Of a stretch of DNA of 64,000 bases, positions 24,205 to 36,581 are shown in pieces (the stretch's first letter is position 1; each line of letters begins with the position of its first letter). Source of the stretch: Bryopsis sp. KO-2023 (Eukaryota; Chlorophyta; Ulvophyceae; Bryopsidales; Bryopsidaceae); NCBI GenBank assembly GCA_030272585.1, contig BSYQ01000004.1, positions 496,001-560,000 on the forward strand. Reading direction: 5' to 3'. Below the pieces are notes generated by a model that worked only from the letters and a program-made list of their open reading frames with translations, did not search any database and had not been told where the DNA came from. Position numbers and translations under genes: made by a program.

Positions 24205-26542
24205 TTTTTTTTTTTTTTGGGGGGGGGGGGGGGAGGGGGTTGTTATGCATCCAAGTGTTGCAAATTGCCCGTGTATCTTTTTTTTTCCTAAAAGTATTGT
24301 TGAAGTGTTCACCAATTATCGTCTCAGGGGCAACTGTGGATTCAAGAGATAACCGAGGGTACACACCTTTGATGAACGCAGCACTTTATGGCAATGCGGA
24401 TGTGGTTGAAATCCTTCTGGAATCAGGTACCCTTGAGAAAACATTCTGTGGAGATTTTTCTGTTTCGCAAGTGCATTTGGCATGCAAAGTTCATTTGAAG
24501 GAATGTGAAAACTAATTGCCAAATGCCAAATCAGTCGAATTGAAATTTCTTCCGCCTGAAGTCTTTTTGACAGAGGGTGTGGAGAGTGTGCTGTCAGTTT
24601 CTACGATGAAGCCCTGATGGCCAGTAGAGTAAAAGTCAAAACCAACAGAATTCTGCTTGGAAAGTATAACCTTGCACGCATTTGGTGTGAGTGACAGCAT
24701 TGCATGCGTTGCAACACTGCTTATATTCTGTGTAATATCACCTCGTAGTAGTAGGTTTTGTTGTTCTTGAACACAAATTTAAGCACTTTCTTCGACGATT
24801 GCTGCTGCAGGGGCCGATATTGAGGCACAGACTGTCGAGACGAGCTCAACTCCATTGATTTTGGCCGTACAAGAGAGTTACCTTGATGTTGCCAAGGTGT
24901 TGGTCGAAGCAGGTAAATTGTGATGGAAAATGTCCTCCTCGTGGCTGCACCTATTTTAACAACTCAACATGTATCAGCACTTAAAAGTGTTTACAAACTA
25001 CAGATGATGATAATCATCGTTTCAGGCACAACTGTCGATGCGAAACATAAATTAGGGTATGGCTGTTTGGTAGACGGAGGAGCGTTGAGGGTTGTTTGGT
25101 TTTTTGATGACTTCATTCAACGATTGCTGATGCAGGGGCTGACGTTGATGCACAAAATGGTAAAGGCTCAACTCCATTGTACTGGGCTGCACATAACGAT
25201 CATTTGGAAATCGCCAAGGTGTTGGTCAAAGCAGGTAAACTGCCATGGAGCAACTCTGTTGAGTTCAACTTCTCACTTTTTACAAGCATTCATTCCATGG
25301 ATTTGCCTTCTCCTTGCAGCTTTGGTCGTTGTGGAGTAGATAGCAGCATTGCTTAAAACACCAAAACACAAGGGGGGGGGTCCAGTATATATCTCTTTCC
25401 TCTTGTTGGGCCGGCTTCAACATCCGTTTGCATCTTAAAAGGTTTGACTAAGTAGCAAGTGCGGCAATGCCCCCCATATATTTTAGTTTATTTTCTTCAG
25501 CACATACCCATGGACAGTGTAAAACACTGTGAATTCCCATGTGAATAGCAGCTCCTTTTTTTGGCTCCCTTTAATTTTCCCCTGTGATCCTATCTGTTTC
25601 CCCACCCCCCCCTTCAAAAAAAAAGAACAAAGGTGCACTTTATTGCATGCCCTAAATATATATATTCCCCATCTGCAGCAACTTCAGTTTCCTTTGTTGC
25701 TCTTCTTGTTTTTGTTTTTTTGCCAAACCTTTTTTCACCTGGAATGAATTTTTTCCACGTTTCCAATTGGCGAAAATTAATTCCGGCCAACAATTACTTA
25801 GTACATGAATTCAATGATGCTAATTGGAAAAAGTTCCCAATTGAATGTTCGAAAGAAAAAAAGCAGAGGATATGTGACTGAGACCTTACCTTATTGAATC
25901 GATGCCTGGAGCTGTGGTGCGGACATCTTAGGGCTGCCATTTGATATTTCAGGGGCAACTGTCGATCTAGAAAGAGACGGTGGGTTCACCCCTTTGTTCC
26001 GTGCAGCGCAAAAAAACAGAATGGAGATGGCGGAGTTTCTCCTCGAATCAGGTGCCTCTTAGTGGAAAAAGGCCTCACTCGTTGAAAGTCAATGCGTATC
26101 ATACAGAATGCTGTCTCCTGGAGTATTTTTTCCTTAAATAAGGACGCTCCAATGTAACTAAGATAGAGGCTTTGTGCTTCGATCTACAGGAGCCAATGTG
26201 GATACTCGAGGGCAGGAAGGCAGCACACCCTTGCACTATGCTGCCTATGCTGGAAACCCAAACTTGATTCAATTACTATTGGACAATGGAGCTGAAATAG
26301 ATGCCCAAGCTGAGGATGGGGAAACCCCATTGTCTTGGGCAGCAAAATACGGGAGTGGGGAAGCCATTGAAGTTTTGAAAAAGGCTGGTGCTGATTTAAG
26401 TATCAAGGACAATGGTGGGGAGACGGCCGAAGATGAAATCTGTTTGTGCTTGGAGGTTGTTGCTGCTGGCAAATTACGTTGTAGGGAAGGGACATGTGGA
26501 GAAGGAGAAGAAACAAGGCTCAGAGAAATTTTGAAAGGTTGA
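21601..26542 (+). CDS. Serine protease (S1A) fused to ankyrin repeats, copy A
   Basis: Firm exons: 22302-22499, 22804-23125, 23237-23442, 23739-23819, 23917-24031, 24328-24426, 24811-24912, 25136-25234, 25953-26051 and 26190-26542 (TGA). The first three encode a chymotrypsin-fold protease: GGHDAPLGRFPYACSLR activation end, TAAHC (His), FDIALVRL (Asp), AGWG, and CAGDSGGP (Ser). The rest encodes about eight ankyrin repeats, most as one repeat per exon of 99-102 nt with phase-1 borders (for example GADVDAQNGKGSTPLYWAAH). The exon supplying the residues before GGHDAP was not found. A conserved upstream ORF at 21601-21831 contains a hydrophobic stretch (LLPVVMFLILALW) and may be the leader. A decayed repeat lies near 25025. 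Predicted role: a protease with a protein-binding tail; substrate unknown. Confidence 0.85.
24164..24234. repeat. (TTTC)n microsatellite with T and G runs
   Basis: About ten TTTC units, then a T run and a G run, inside an ankyrin-encoding intron of copy A. The equivalent tract in copy B (59029-59104) has a different unit count, so the array predates the duplication. Confidence 0.95.
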
Positions 26543-27018
26543 TGTTTTACTAGTGTTGGACTTCTTTTCATTTTGGTGGTTACATGAGAGGTATTTTGGC
26601 ATTATTGGGAGCGATGGCCTCTTTTTTCTATAATGTAATTGATTAATTGATTGCATGAGGGGTTTGGGCGTTTTTTGGGGGGTTGCGTTTTATTTTCTAT
26701 TGAATGAGGGTCCAAAGAGTTGATCTTTTCCATAAATCTCATGTAGACCGTGGGTCAATTCGATGTGGCAGCAAAACAAGTTGACACACAGAATGAAAAG
26801 TTAAAAAAATATAAAAAAGTTCCTTTAAACAATCACACTCAAGCAGTCCTTTATCGTTGTCAACGATTGGCTTGGGTGGTGGAGGTTGCACGAGAGTTGC
26901 TGGCATAAAATTCAGGATGGCGAACCGGTTCACCATCGGTGGTACCACCTCCAATCCAGAGGCTTGTTTCATTGCTGTGAGGTTTCTAAATATCTGAAGT
27001 CAAAGCCCCCCCTTACAT

Positions 27019-30000
27019 TTAAACCGTCCCAGGGGGAATCGTCACAGCATTGTCCGCATACAAAACCCTTTGCCATCCGCACCTCTTATCTATCCATGAG
27101 TGGCACTGAAACCGCCATCTTGCGCCTGAAGAAACATGCTCTACTTCCACAATCCTCAGATGCCAACCAGAGAAAATCCCTTTGCTGTCCACGCCCACTC
27201 TCATCTCTTTCAACTGACCAAGATAAGGCAGATGGGGATACATGAAAACAACAGCCATTCCTCTGTCAAAGCCCGTCTTGGAATTGCCGTCTTCCTGGGT
27301 GGGGATGAGCACACCAGAAGAACCCGCGTCTCCAACCATTTCGAAACACACTTGACCCGCTGTTCCCCCAAGCCATACATTGCTCGTCCAAAAAGTGATT
27401 TTGTAGCCATAATCCATCCCAAACACACGTGGTGGCGCCGTCTGGGACTTCAGAGTGGACATTGAGAAAGTGTGTTGGCCATCAGGGGCGGCTTCCGCTC
27501 GCAATATCTGCGTAGTAGCTCCATCCCCTTCCGATTTGTCCAGCCATCGGTTCGCCGTAAACGTTGCAGATGCACCCGTTGCTGTATTCGTTATTTTAAC
27601 CCAAGCTAGGTGCCACCCTGCACCCAGTCCCTTCCCATCATGTCCGATTTCGATGTGCGAAAACTGACCGACGTCGGGAAGAAGATCTAAACAAAACTGG
27701 TCCTCTTGGTTTCTTTCGAAATTCTTTGTGGATTGGCGTTGGAGCTCGTGAGGCCCCGTTCGGCACATACTGCCAGCGATGGCTAGCGAGATCGTAGCAT
27801 CGGTTCCTGCATTTCTGATGTCGCTGGTTTTCACTTCAACTATGTAGTTGCACCCAGGTCCTTCATGCGCTGGCAGGCGTGAAACGCCAGAATCCCTATC
27901 CAACGGAAAATCTTGAACGAAATATGCCTCCTTTCCACTTTTCTTGCTTGTTACCTTGATCATGCCGCTCCAAGGCCTTTTGAATGTGTGTGAAACCGTT
28001 AGTGTCGTCATTTTTCCTACTTCAGCCAATCCATGGAGCTGGTAGACCTCAGAAACTCCTGGCTCCAGAGATAGAGACTCCCCTGCATTGAGGGTGTGCT
28101 CTCCACTGTCCGCTTTATCCCCAATCACTTTCACGTTCATTCTACCTTCCAAGCCTTTCTGAATCGTCCTCGCAGTCGTGACCTGAACTTCATAGGTGCA
28201 GTTCCCGCTCGCTCTTTCGGTGGGGCTCAACGTTACCCCCATCCCATGTGCTTTATCCAGCCACCTCTGGCACTGGAAGACATAGACCTTCCCACAGGAT
28301 TCATCGGTGATCTCTACAGAATCCAAATGCCATGCCGGCCCTCTCCCTTTCCCATTGTGACCTATTACCAACTCGGTTAAGGGCCCGATCGCTGGTCCGA
28401 AAATTCTGAACGAGTCCCTAGACGCTCGCTCGAAAGCTTCGTCTTTTGCTTCCAGCATCGTCGGACCGATTTTCCCGTTCTGTCCAATTAGCTCAACCGA
28501 GACATCCGCATCCGTTCCAGCACCCCGGATGTCCCCTGTAAAGACTACCAAATGCCACGGGACGTTTCCAGAAGAATCTTGAGCACCAGTACTGGCTGAA
28601 GGAAGCAATTCTCTTTCTATTTTTTTATCATCTTTGATGGTCGAAAACCACTTTCCAGAGAGGAATACAGCCCTCTCACTGGTGGACATGTTCAACACCT
28701 ACCACACATCCCCCTGTCAATCTAGCTCACGGAAACACACAATATATCACCCAACAAAGAGAAGGAAAAAACCTTATTGTACTTACTTCAATCTTGTCCA
28801 AATGCCATGCGGCGCCTAGTCCTCTATTGTCGTGACCGACAAGCACTCCACTCATGATACCAACGTTCCTTCCATGCAGGGTAAAAGTGTCAACGCTCCC
28901 TCGCTCGAAATCGTTGGCCCCAGGGCGGTCCAAAACAAATCGTTTCGTCTTTCCTTCTTTTCCACAAATCTCCATGAAAACATTACAATCAGTTCCTGCC
29001 CCTCTAACATTGCTTGTGTGCACAGTTACGCTGTAGTCAGCGACTGGGAGGTGGCGACTGGCCTTGAGAATTCTCTCAATTTTTCGGTCGTCTTTCGAGG
29101 AATCCAGCCATTGTTGACAGAAGAAATAATAAACCTGCAAAGATAAACTGAAAGACTTTGAATGTTGTGGTTTACAAAAATTGAATGAGAATGGAAGAAT
29201 GGAGGATTGGCAGACTTTGAAGGGCATATATCTTCCGTGGAACGAACCTCTTTTGCTTTCATTTCCTTGACGACAACATGATCAAGGTGCCATCCTGAAC
29301 CCAGCCCTCTATCATCGTGCCATATTTTCAGCTCCGTCAAAGGCCCCATTGTGAACGGGAATTCCAAGACAAATTCATCAACCTCTCCGCGCTCGAACGT
29401 GTCTTTTTTCTTGCTCTTCAAAGCAATTGGACCACTGCTTCTCGATTTCCCAATTAGATCAACGAACACATTAGAGTCCGTTGCGGCACCCTTTATGTTG
29501 CTGGTGTGTGTGATGACCTTCAGCACACAATGTGGCGATCGGAAAGGGGCTGTTTTGAACATTTGGACGAAAACAATCAGGGTGAAGGTAAACAACTGCT
29601 GGAAGTGGTTGTGAGGAACATATGTGTAGCTTTTATGCATGTAATACTCTTGTGTGTGGGTGCGTGGGTGAACACATGAACTCGACGGGATTTGTGACGC
29701 GTAAGAAACTTTGTTTGTGACTTGGAAACCTTTGGACCCCTGATAATACACAAGTGTTGCTTTGGCTTTTTCTCGGCATGAAGATCGTTTCGATGGAAGC
29801 CATCGAAGATGAAGGATGCTCACTTTGTATTGAATCATATTGTCTCTCGGGTCTGTTTCCATTGCTTGTAGGGCCCGTTCCTTCCCTTTCCCTTTGATCC
29901 AGTCATCGCACCAGAAGTACCACGTTCGATTTGCTCCAAGATCCGTAACAGAAACCATGCTGAGTTTCCAGTCCGATCCGAGGCCCCCTCCATCCTGCCA

Positions 30001-33000
30001 TATCTGCAAGCTCTTCAATTCACCAAGGTTGTTGGAGTCCACATCGAACGAGTCTGTCTGTCCCCGCTCGAAAGGATTCCCGCTGCTATCGTCCATCCTA
30101 AGGTCTTCTGACTCCCCCGACTGCCCAAGGAGCTTCAAAAACACGGATGCATCTGTTCCCGCCCCACGGACATCCGATGTGATGATACATATCCTATACC
30201 TGTTGGCTGATCTAGCCCCAGGTGCCCCAACAGGGTAAAGATCGACTTCCAATCCCTTCTCTTTCGACAGCCAACATCCTGCGGGAAATATCACTTGTTG
30301 GGCTGTATTCCCACAAATAACATCCACGTGGGAAAGATTCCACGACGAGGCTAGACCCTAAAGAGCCCAACAAAGATATTTGTCAGTTGTGCTCGTATTT
30401 TGCAATATATATCCATTGGCGAAAAGAAAGGTTAATATGTCTCTTGCTTGTGAACATCACCTTGTTGTCATGCCCGATCCGCAATTTTGTCAGCTCCCGC
30501 AGGTCCTTACACTCGATTTCAAATTCGTCCCTCTGTCCCCTTTCGAAATCGCTCTTTCCCCTGGCCTTCAGTGAAATCTTTGCAGACTGCCTTTGATCTC
30601 CAAACAGTTGCACAAACACGTTCGCATCTGTCCCTGCCCCTTTCATTTTTCCAGTATACACAACAAGCTTGTATTTAGTGATCAAACTCCTTGGATCTTC
30701 CGTCGACGCTTCAAGAGTCCTGCTTGTGGAGCCGTCCCCCTCTGATTTGTCGAGCCATTGGTCACACTCAAAGTAGTACACCTGCAGCGCATCAAAACGC
30801 CCCTTTCAAAACTCAACTCATCTTGAAGATCACGAATGGGAGTACCTTTTAATGAAATTACAGGTTTCTGCAACCGCAACTGGGAAACTTTTAGCAACGA
30901 GTAAGGTCGACCGCATTGTCACCTTGCCAGAGATGGTATCCGTGACATGCACAATGGAAAGATGCCATCCCGAACATAGCCCCTTCCCATCATGCCAAAT
31001 ATCGAGTGACTTCGGTTCACCGACATATCTTGTTGAGACTGTGAACTCGTCTGTTTGACCTTTCTCGAAATCGTTCCGTGAACTGTCGAGATTTATCTGT
31101 CCAGTGGAGCCCAGGTCTCCTTTCATGTTCATAAACACGTTGGCATCTGTTCCGGCGCCTCGCATGTTGCTGGTAATTGTCACTATCTGAGTTTCGAGAA
31201 CACGAACCAATGTTGTTTCTTACAACAATGTTGAATCAAAGCTCTTCTTTCCTCAAGAACGTGAAGCCATTGTATTCTCTTATTATTGTCTTACCTTGTA
31301 TTCCCTCTTTTGAGGTGGTGATGTTGACGCCGCTAATGTTCTGGACAAGCCTCGGTCGGAGTCGAGCCATTCATCGCACTGGAAAAAATACTCCATACCT
31401 AGGTACACATGTGTCCAGTTAATTTCTGCTCAGACAAACTCAAGCTGGAGACATGTACACACAGGAGAGAAATGAACAGTCGGCAAGGCGCCACTTGGGG
31501 CCTCGCTTGTGTAACTCAGGGATAGCATTATTTTGAGAATTGGCGGACGCAAGTCCAAAACAAATTTTGGGTTTAAACCCATCACTCGGGCACATTGTCA
31601 CGAGCGCTGACAATGTTTCGCTTGTACCTGTCTTGGCGTCTTTGATCACAACCATTTCGGGCCGCCAAGCATCGTTCGCTGTCTTGCCATCGTGTCGTAG
31701 TTTCAATTCTTTTAATTCCCCAACGTTCGGCAGCTTCATCTGAAACTTATCTTTCGTGCCCCTTTCGAAGGCCTCTTTACCTGCACTTAGTTTCGTTTCC
31801 TGACTTTGTCGATCACTGCCAGCCAGCTGCAAGAAAACATTTGCATCTGTTCCCGAACGCCTGCAGATAACACAAATCAGAATTATTACTAGTTCCCTGA
31901 ACTCAATACCCAACTTCATCTGTAGCAGAATACACAATCTCTTCTCAAAAGTCAGAAAGTCTTTTTCTTGTGCTTCAAAAATACTTTGTCTGGGTCCTTA
32001 CTTGATGTTGGAGGTTATCACAGTAACATCGTACTGATTGACTTCTGCTTCTGATCTAACTTTCACTGTTGTTTTCAGGCCATGACTTTTGTCCAGCCAC
32101 TTGTGGACTGGGAAGTGGTAGGGCTCCTTGTCCTTCAATGTCACGATAATTTCAGCAACGTGCCATTCTGGAAGCTCCCCTGCGCCGTCAGAGGCAATAG
32201 CTAACGCAACTAAGTCTCCAACTGCTGTGAGCTTTCTCAGTCGAAATTTGTCCACCTGCATTTCAGCAATCGACCCCATTCATTTCATGAGCAATTGGTT
32301 GCTTATTGGTGGGTTTCATAGTGAACGTACCTTGCCACGTTCGAACGCTTCCTTTGCGCTCGAAAGTTTTTGGTAGCCCGTCTCTCCAAGTGTTCCTATT
32401 AGGTTGATAGCGATGTTTGCATCTGTTCCAGCCCCTTTAAGATCACTCGTCACCACCGTGATGTTGCAATCGATTCTATCGTCCGTGACCTTATCTTGTG
32501 CCAACAGCCTTTTCTTCAGCCCTGCTTTTGAACCTATCCAGGAGCGACATATGAAGTATTGGGTGATCGTTTCGACTCCTTTGGTTCGCTGTATTTCTAT
32601 CATGTCAAGGTGCCAATCGGGGCCTTGCCCAGAGCCATCGTGCTCTACCGTCACTTCTTTCAGCTTTCCCACATCCTCGCAGGTGATTGAGAAAGTGTCT
32701 TCCTGTGAGTGAAAGCTTCAATCTTTTAGTTTTCTCTTCACCAGCCCCAATGATATGTGGTCTAATACTTGTGTTGCGTCTGAAAACAATCATAATTGCG
32801 CAAGAAAAAATGTTCTTTGGCAACCTTACCCTTCCACGTTCGAAATTCTCTGGTGCGCTGTCAAGAAAAAAGGGACCTCTGCTTCCCAGGTCTCCACATA
32901 GGTGGATCGAAACTCGAGCATCGGTACCTGCACCGCGGATATCAGACGTATGCACAGCGATTCGATAGATGGCCTGCGACGACTGTAGGGTGGCATCTGC

Positions 33001-36000
33001 CTCCAGCAGCCTTCGAATCTGACCGTCACCATATTCTCGTGCGAGCCAGTTGTTGCACAGAAACTCTGTCACCTGTTGCATTGTTCCTTTTAATAGCAAT
33101 CTAGCGCACGAGGTCAAAACATCAACTACTAGCTGGGCTCTGACTGAGTCTGATGTGTTGAAATTCTCTTCTCAGCTCTGAAATTATTCACCTGCTTGTG
33201 CTTATGGCAGGCGACTTGAATCCTGCTCAGATGCCAGCTTGGTCCTTGACCGGTGTTATCATGCCAAATACGGAGCTTTTTCAATGGACCAATGTACGGG
33301 AGTTTGAACAAGAACTTATCGATGGAGCCCCTCTCGAAGGATTTCGGATGGGCAGGCAGCTTCATCTCTCCGCTTTCACCCAATTCGCCAAGGAAATGGA
33401 CGAACACGTTGGCATCTGTGCCCGCTCCTCGAATGTCACTCGTAGCAACGACTATCTGAGGGAGAAAAATACAGTTGCCTTGCATGAACTTTTTTCTTTC
33501 CAAGCTTTCATCCTCTGGTGGTGACCAACCTCGTATGTCGCAATCTTGTCCCTTGGATCTTGTTTTGTTGCACAAAGCGTCCTTGTGCTTATGCCTCCAC
33601 CCCTCTCGCCCCCAATCCAGTCGTTACAACAGAAAAACACGATCTCTTGGGTTTCCTCGTTTTTTGCTTTGATGAAGTGGCAGTGCCAGTCATTGTTCGT
33701 TCCAGCGGTGCTCACGGCGACTGTGATACGGGACATAAATCCAACATCTTCGGCCTCGAATCTGAAGTGGCGGCGCACTTTCTTTACGTTGCACATCTCG
33801 GGCATAATGATGTGCGGCCATAGTGGTATCGACGATATTTCCACTCACCTGAAATCGTCGTTGCGCCCCCTCTGGAAAGATCCTGGACTTGAGGGAATCG
33901 CTATTTTCCCTGTATCTCCGTCCTCGCCATGAATAACGATGAAGATTTCGCTGTCAGTTCCTGCTCCCCGCAAGTCAGATGTATATAGGACGATATGATA
34001 GTGTACCAGCTGACCGAGATCACTGCAACAAAGGCAGTAAGTCAAGTTGATGCACACTTTTTTTTACCCTTTTTTTGTCTCTGAAAGAAGTTTTATTTCA
34101 CACAGGAGCGATATTTGGGCTTTACCGTCAAAGAAGGACTTTCTCACCTTCTTACAGGGACTCTTCTTTCGATTCTCCCATCCCCGTGTTTTTCGTCGAA
34201 CCACTGACGGCAGGGAAACAAATAATCTTCACAATCATCGATTTTTGTGACCACCAAATGCTCAACATGCCAGCTTGGGCCTGACCCGGTGCCATCGTGC
34301 CCAATAGTGACCTCCTCAACGCTCCCAACATCGACATCATCCACGGTGAAAGAGCTCACCTGACCTCTGCATGATACAAAATAAGATAATCTTGGGCTTG
34401 AGGCAGGTTCAGTGAAAGTATCATAGCAATTCAATTCAATTACATTATAGCATAAGAGGCCGTCACCCCCCGTAGTGTCAGAGTAATACAAATGTGAGAA
34501 CTACAGACGACCCCCCCCCCCCAAAAAAAAAGAACTTCCTGGACTACAAATAGAAAATCCCACCGTAAAAATATCAAAGCTCGAATCCACTCAACCAAAA
34601 CGAAACACTTGACCGTCAAGAACTGAAAAGAAGCTTAAGCAATCCAAGAAAAAGAATCACCTTTCAAAGTCATCGTGGCCGCTTGTCAGGACAAGCCTCC
34701 TCCCATCCCTGCGAGATCCATGAAGAATAATATACACTGTGGCGTCGGTCCCAGCCCCAAGCAAATCACTGGTGAGAATATCAACCTTATACTGGATTGT
34801 CTGTACATGATCTCCAGCCATGAGCAGTCGACAAATCCTCCCATCGTCCAAGTCCGTCGCCAGCCATCGATTGCAAGGAAAGTGAGCGATATCTTGAATC
34901 CCCTTAAGGCAAGGACAGAGGATATTCAATACTCAGAAGCTGTCGCATTTGATCGTAGCACAATACGGGCTTGAAAATATCTGAGGACGCTGGGTTTACC
35001 TTTCGTGACACGGCGACTTCCTCTAGGAACCATTCCGGACTTCTCCCACTATTGTCGTGCCAAATTTTTACCGCAGCAAGCATTCCTAAGTTTTCGCAGC
35101 GGACCTGCGTATGAAAAAAAAAACATCCGGGTTTTTCCGTCTCCAAGAGGTATAGCAACCCAGCAACAACAGAGGATCGCTTACCACGAACTTGTCAGTT
35201 TGTCCACGCTGAAAAGGCTTACTTGAACTATCGATATTGCGCAGTTGGTGAACACCTGAGGACTGATCCTCATCCATGCCAAGCAACTCGATGTAAGCGC
35301 GGGCTTCTGTACCCGCGCCCTGAAGCAAAGAAAAACTTCAGTTAGAGGTGCCTTGCATTCCTCTTGGCTGCTCAACCAAGTGCACACAAAGCACAACGCA
35401 AGAATTTTTCACCCCACCTTCATTTGCCCAGTCGTCACCACGATTTCGTACGTTCTGTTGTCTCTCAGAAGTCGCTCCAGTTTTTCTGTTTGTTGAATAC
35501 CGTCCAAATACTTCCTGAAGGAAAATAAAACCTTGGAGGGGGTTGTTTTGGCTTGAGTAGGAGCACACTTTGGATCAGCAGCAGCCATTCCTTGAGGTTT
35601 TCAACATACCCATAGTATTCGTGGTCGTTTTCTGCCAATTTCTTTCGAAGATTATCTGCCTGCATCGACAGTCGCAAGTTCTCTGCCTCCAGAGTCTGGC
35701 ATCTTACCTATGGGAGGATTGAAAGTGTTGCCACAGAACTTGGAATCATGGCTGTTCTACATATTTCAAATTCAAAAACGAATCATGGCTGTTTTTTGTT
35801 TCAATTAAAGAAAAAAATATATATATACTTGCGCCTGGCCTTCTTCATCCATTTGGCCAGATCTCTTCGTGTGCTGAAAGCAGTGCAACCAAGTGGCCTT
35901 CAATATCTGCACCCACTCCGAAGCCTGCAAGAACAACACGAGCCTCGGTCATTCTGCAGACTTCGGGAAAAAACGACGGCGCTAGTTTTCTGAAACGAGC

Positions 36001-36581
36001 AAAAGCTCCACTGTTTTCCTTCAGGTGTTTAAAGCTTTATAGTAGGGTCGTCCCCAAAACGCGTAGAGCGTGTTTGGAAGGGCATAAACTGAGAAGAACC
36101 TGACCTCTTCATGAGTCTCCGCGGACAAAAAGTAAGTATGCGCCCCAGTAACGATGCTGAATACATTTTCGGCATTCTTGACTTGGCGGCTCTCCACGAA
36201 GCACACGCCGAGATTGGGGGTGTACTTCTGGGGACGGGGCCGAACTGGAACTCTGTCCATAGAGATGTACTTGATATTCTGAGGGACTGATTCATCGTCC
36301 CGAACCACCGTATAGCACAATCGATCGTCCACCAAGTAGAACTGGAATGAACAAGGGGTTGTTGTGAGGATAGCGACAGCTGTGTGGAATGGCGAGCCAA
36401 AGAGAAAAAGATGGCGAAAAAAAAAAAAAGATTCTCGCACCCATCTGCGCTTCCACATCACTTGCGCCCTTTTCGTGTACATTTTTTTCAGCCACCCACA
36501 GTGTCGAACCCTTTCAGGGGGTCGCACACTCAAATCAGCAAAACACGGCCTTTCATCTGTCTCGCCTTCCTTTGTTTCCAT
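27019..36581 (-). CDS. PH domain, coiled coil and 16 tandem PLAT domains
   Basis: ATG at 36581. Exons 36441-36581, 36105-36341 and 35829-35924 join in phase 0 to a PH domain (RHCGWLKKMYTKRAQVMWKR, QFYLVDD, then the C-terminal helix ASEWVQIL). The exon near 35615-35705 gives a short coiled coil (QTLEAENLRLSMQADNLRKK). Some twenty further exons down to 27019 encode PLAT domains. I count 16 by the motif SD-x-x-GAGTDA...FERG..D.F...HD..G.G..WHL..V...WLD; numbers 14 and 16 are the most degenerate. Total is roughly 2,200 residues. PLAT repeats as the bulk of a protein are typical of LOXHD1 (15 repeats, stereocilia membrane), but a PH start is not. Both PH and PLAT bind lipids or membrane proteins, so a membrane-cortex scaffold is inferred. 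No transmembrane segment or signal peptide seen. The last exon, to about 28690, holds four PLAT domains without introns. Confidence 0.93.
29518..29823 (-). other. Stop-free 306-nt intron or insert in the PLAT gene
   Basis: Between PLAT 10 (ending ...DNMIQYK) and PLAT 11 (VITHTSN) lie 306 nt beginning GTGAGC and ending AAG. They are in frame, a multiple of three and free of stops. Their translation does not resemble PLAT. I read it as an intron whose retention would be tolerated. Confidence 0.6.

Larger units (their letters stand above)
21430..26855 (+). repeat. Segmental duplication, copy A
   Basis: This 5.4-kb block matches 55437-61473 in the same orientation from a shared 'actgcgaaga' start to a shared 'acactcaagcagtccttt' end. 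Similarity covers exons, introns and the microsatellite in an intron, with many substitutions and several indels. Compared with copy B it lacks the 751-bp transposon, carries extra sequence just after the stop codon (about 26580-26680), and lacks about 60 bases near 22150. Confidence 0.93.

Noticed and set aside
29351-30238. Plus-strand ORFs antisense to the PLAT gene
   Set aside because: Shadow frames of strongly coding minus-strand exons; they repeat with each PLAT motif.
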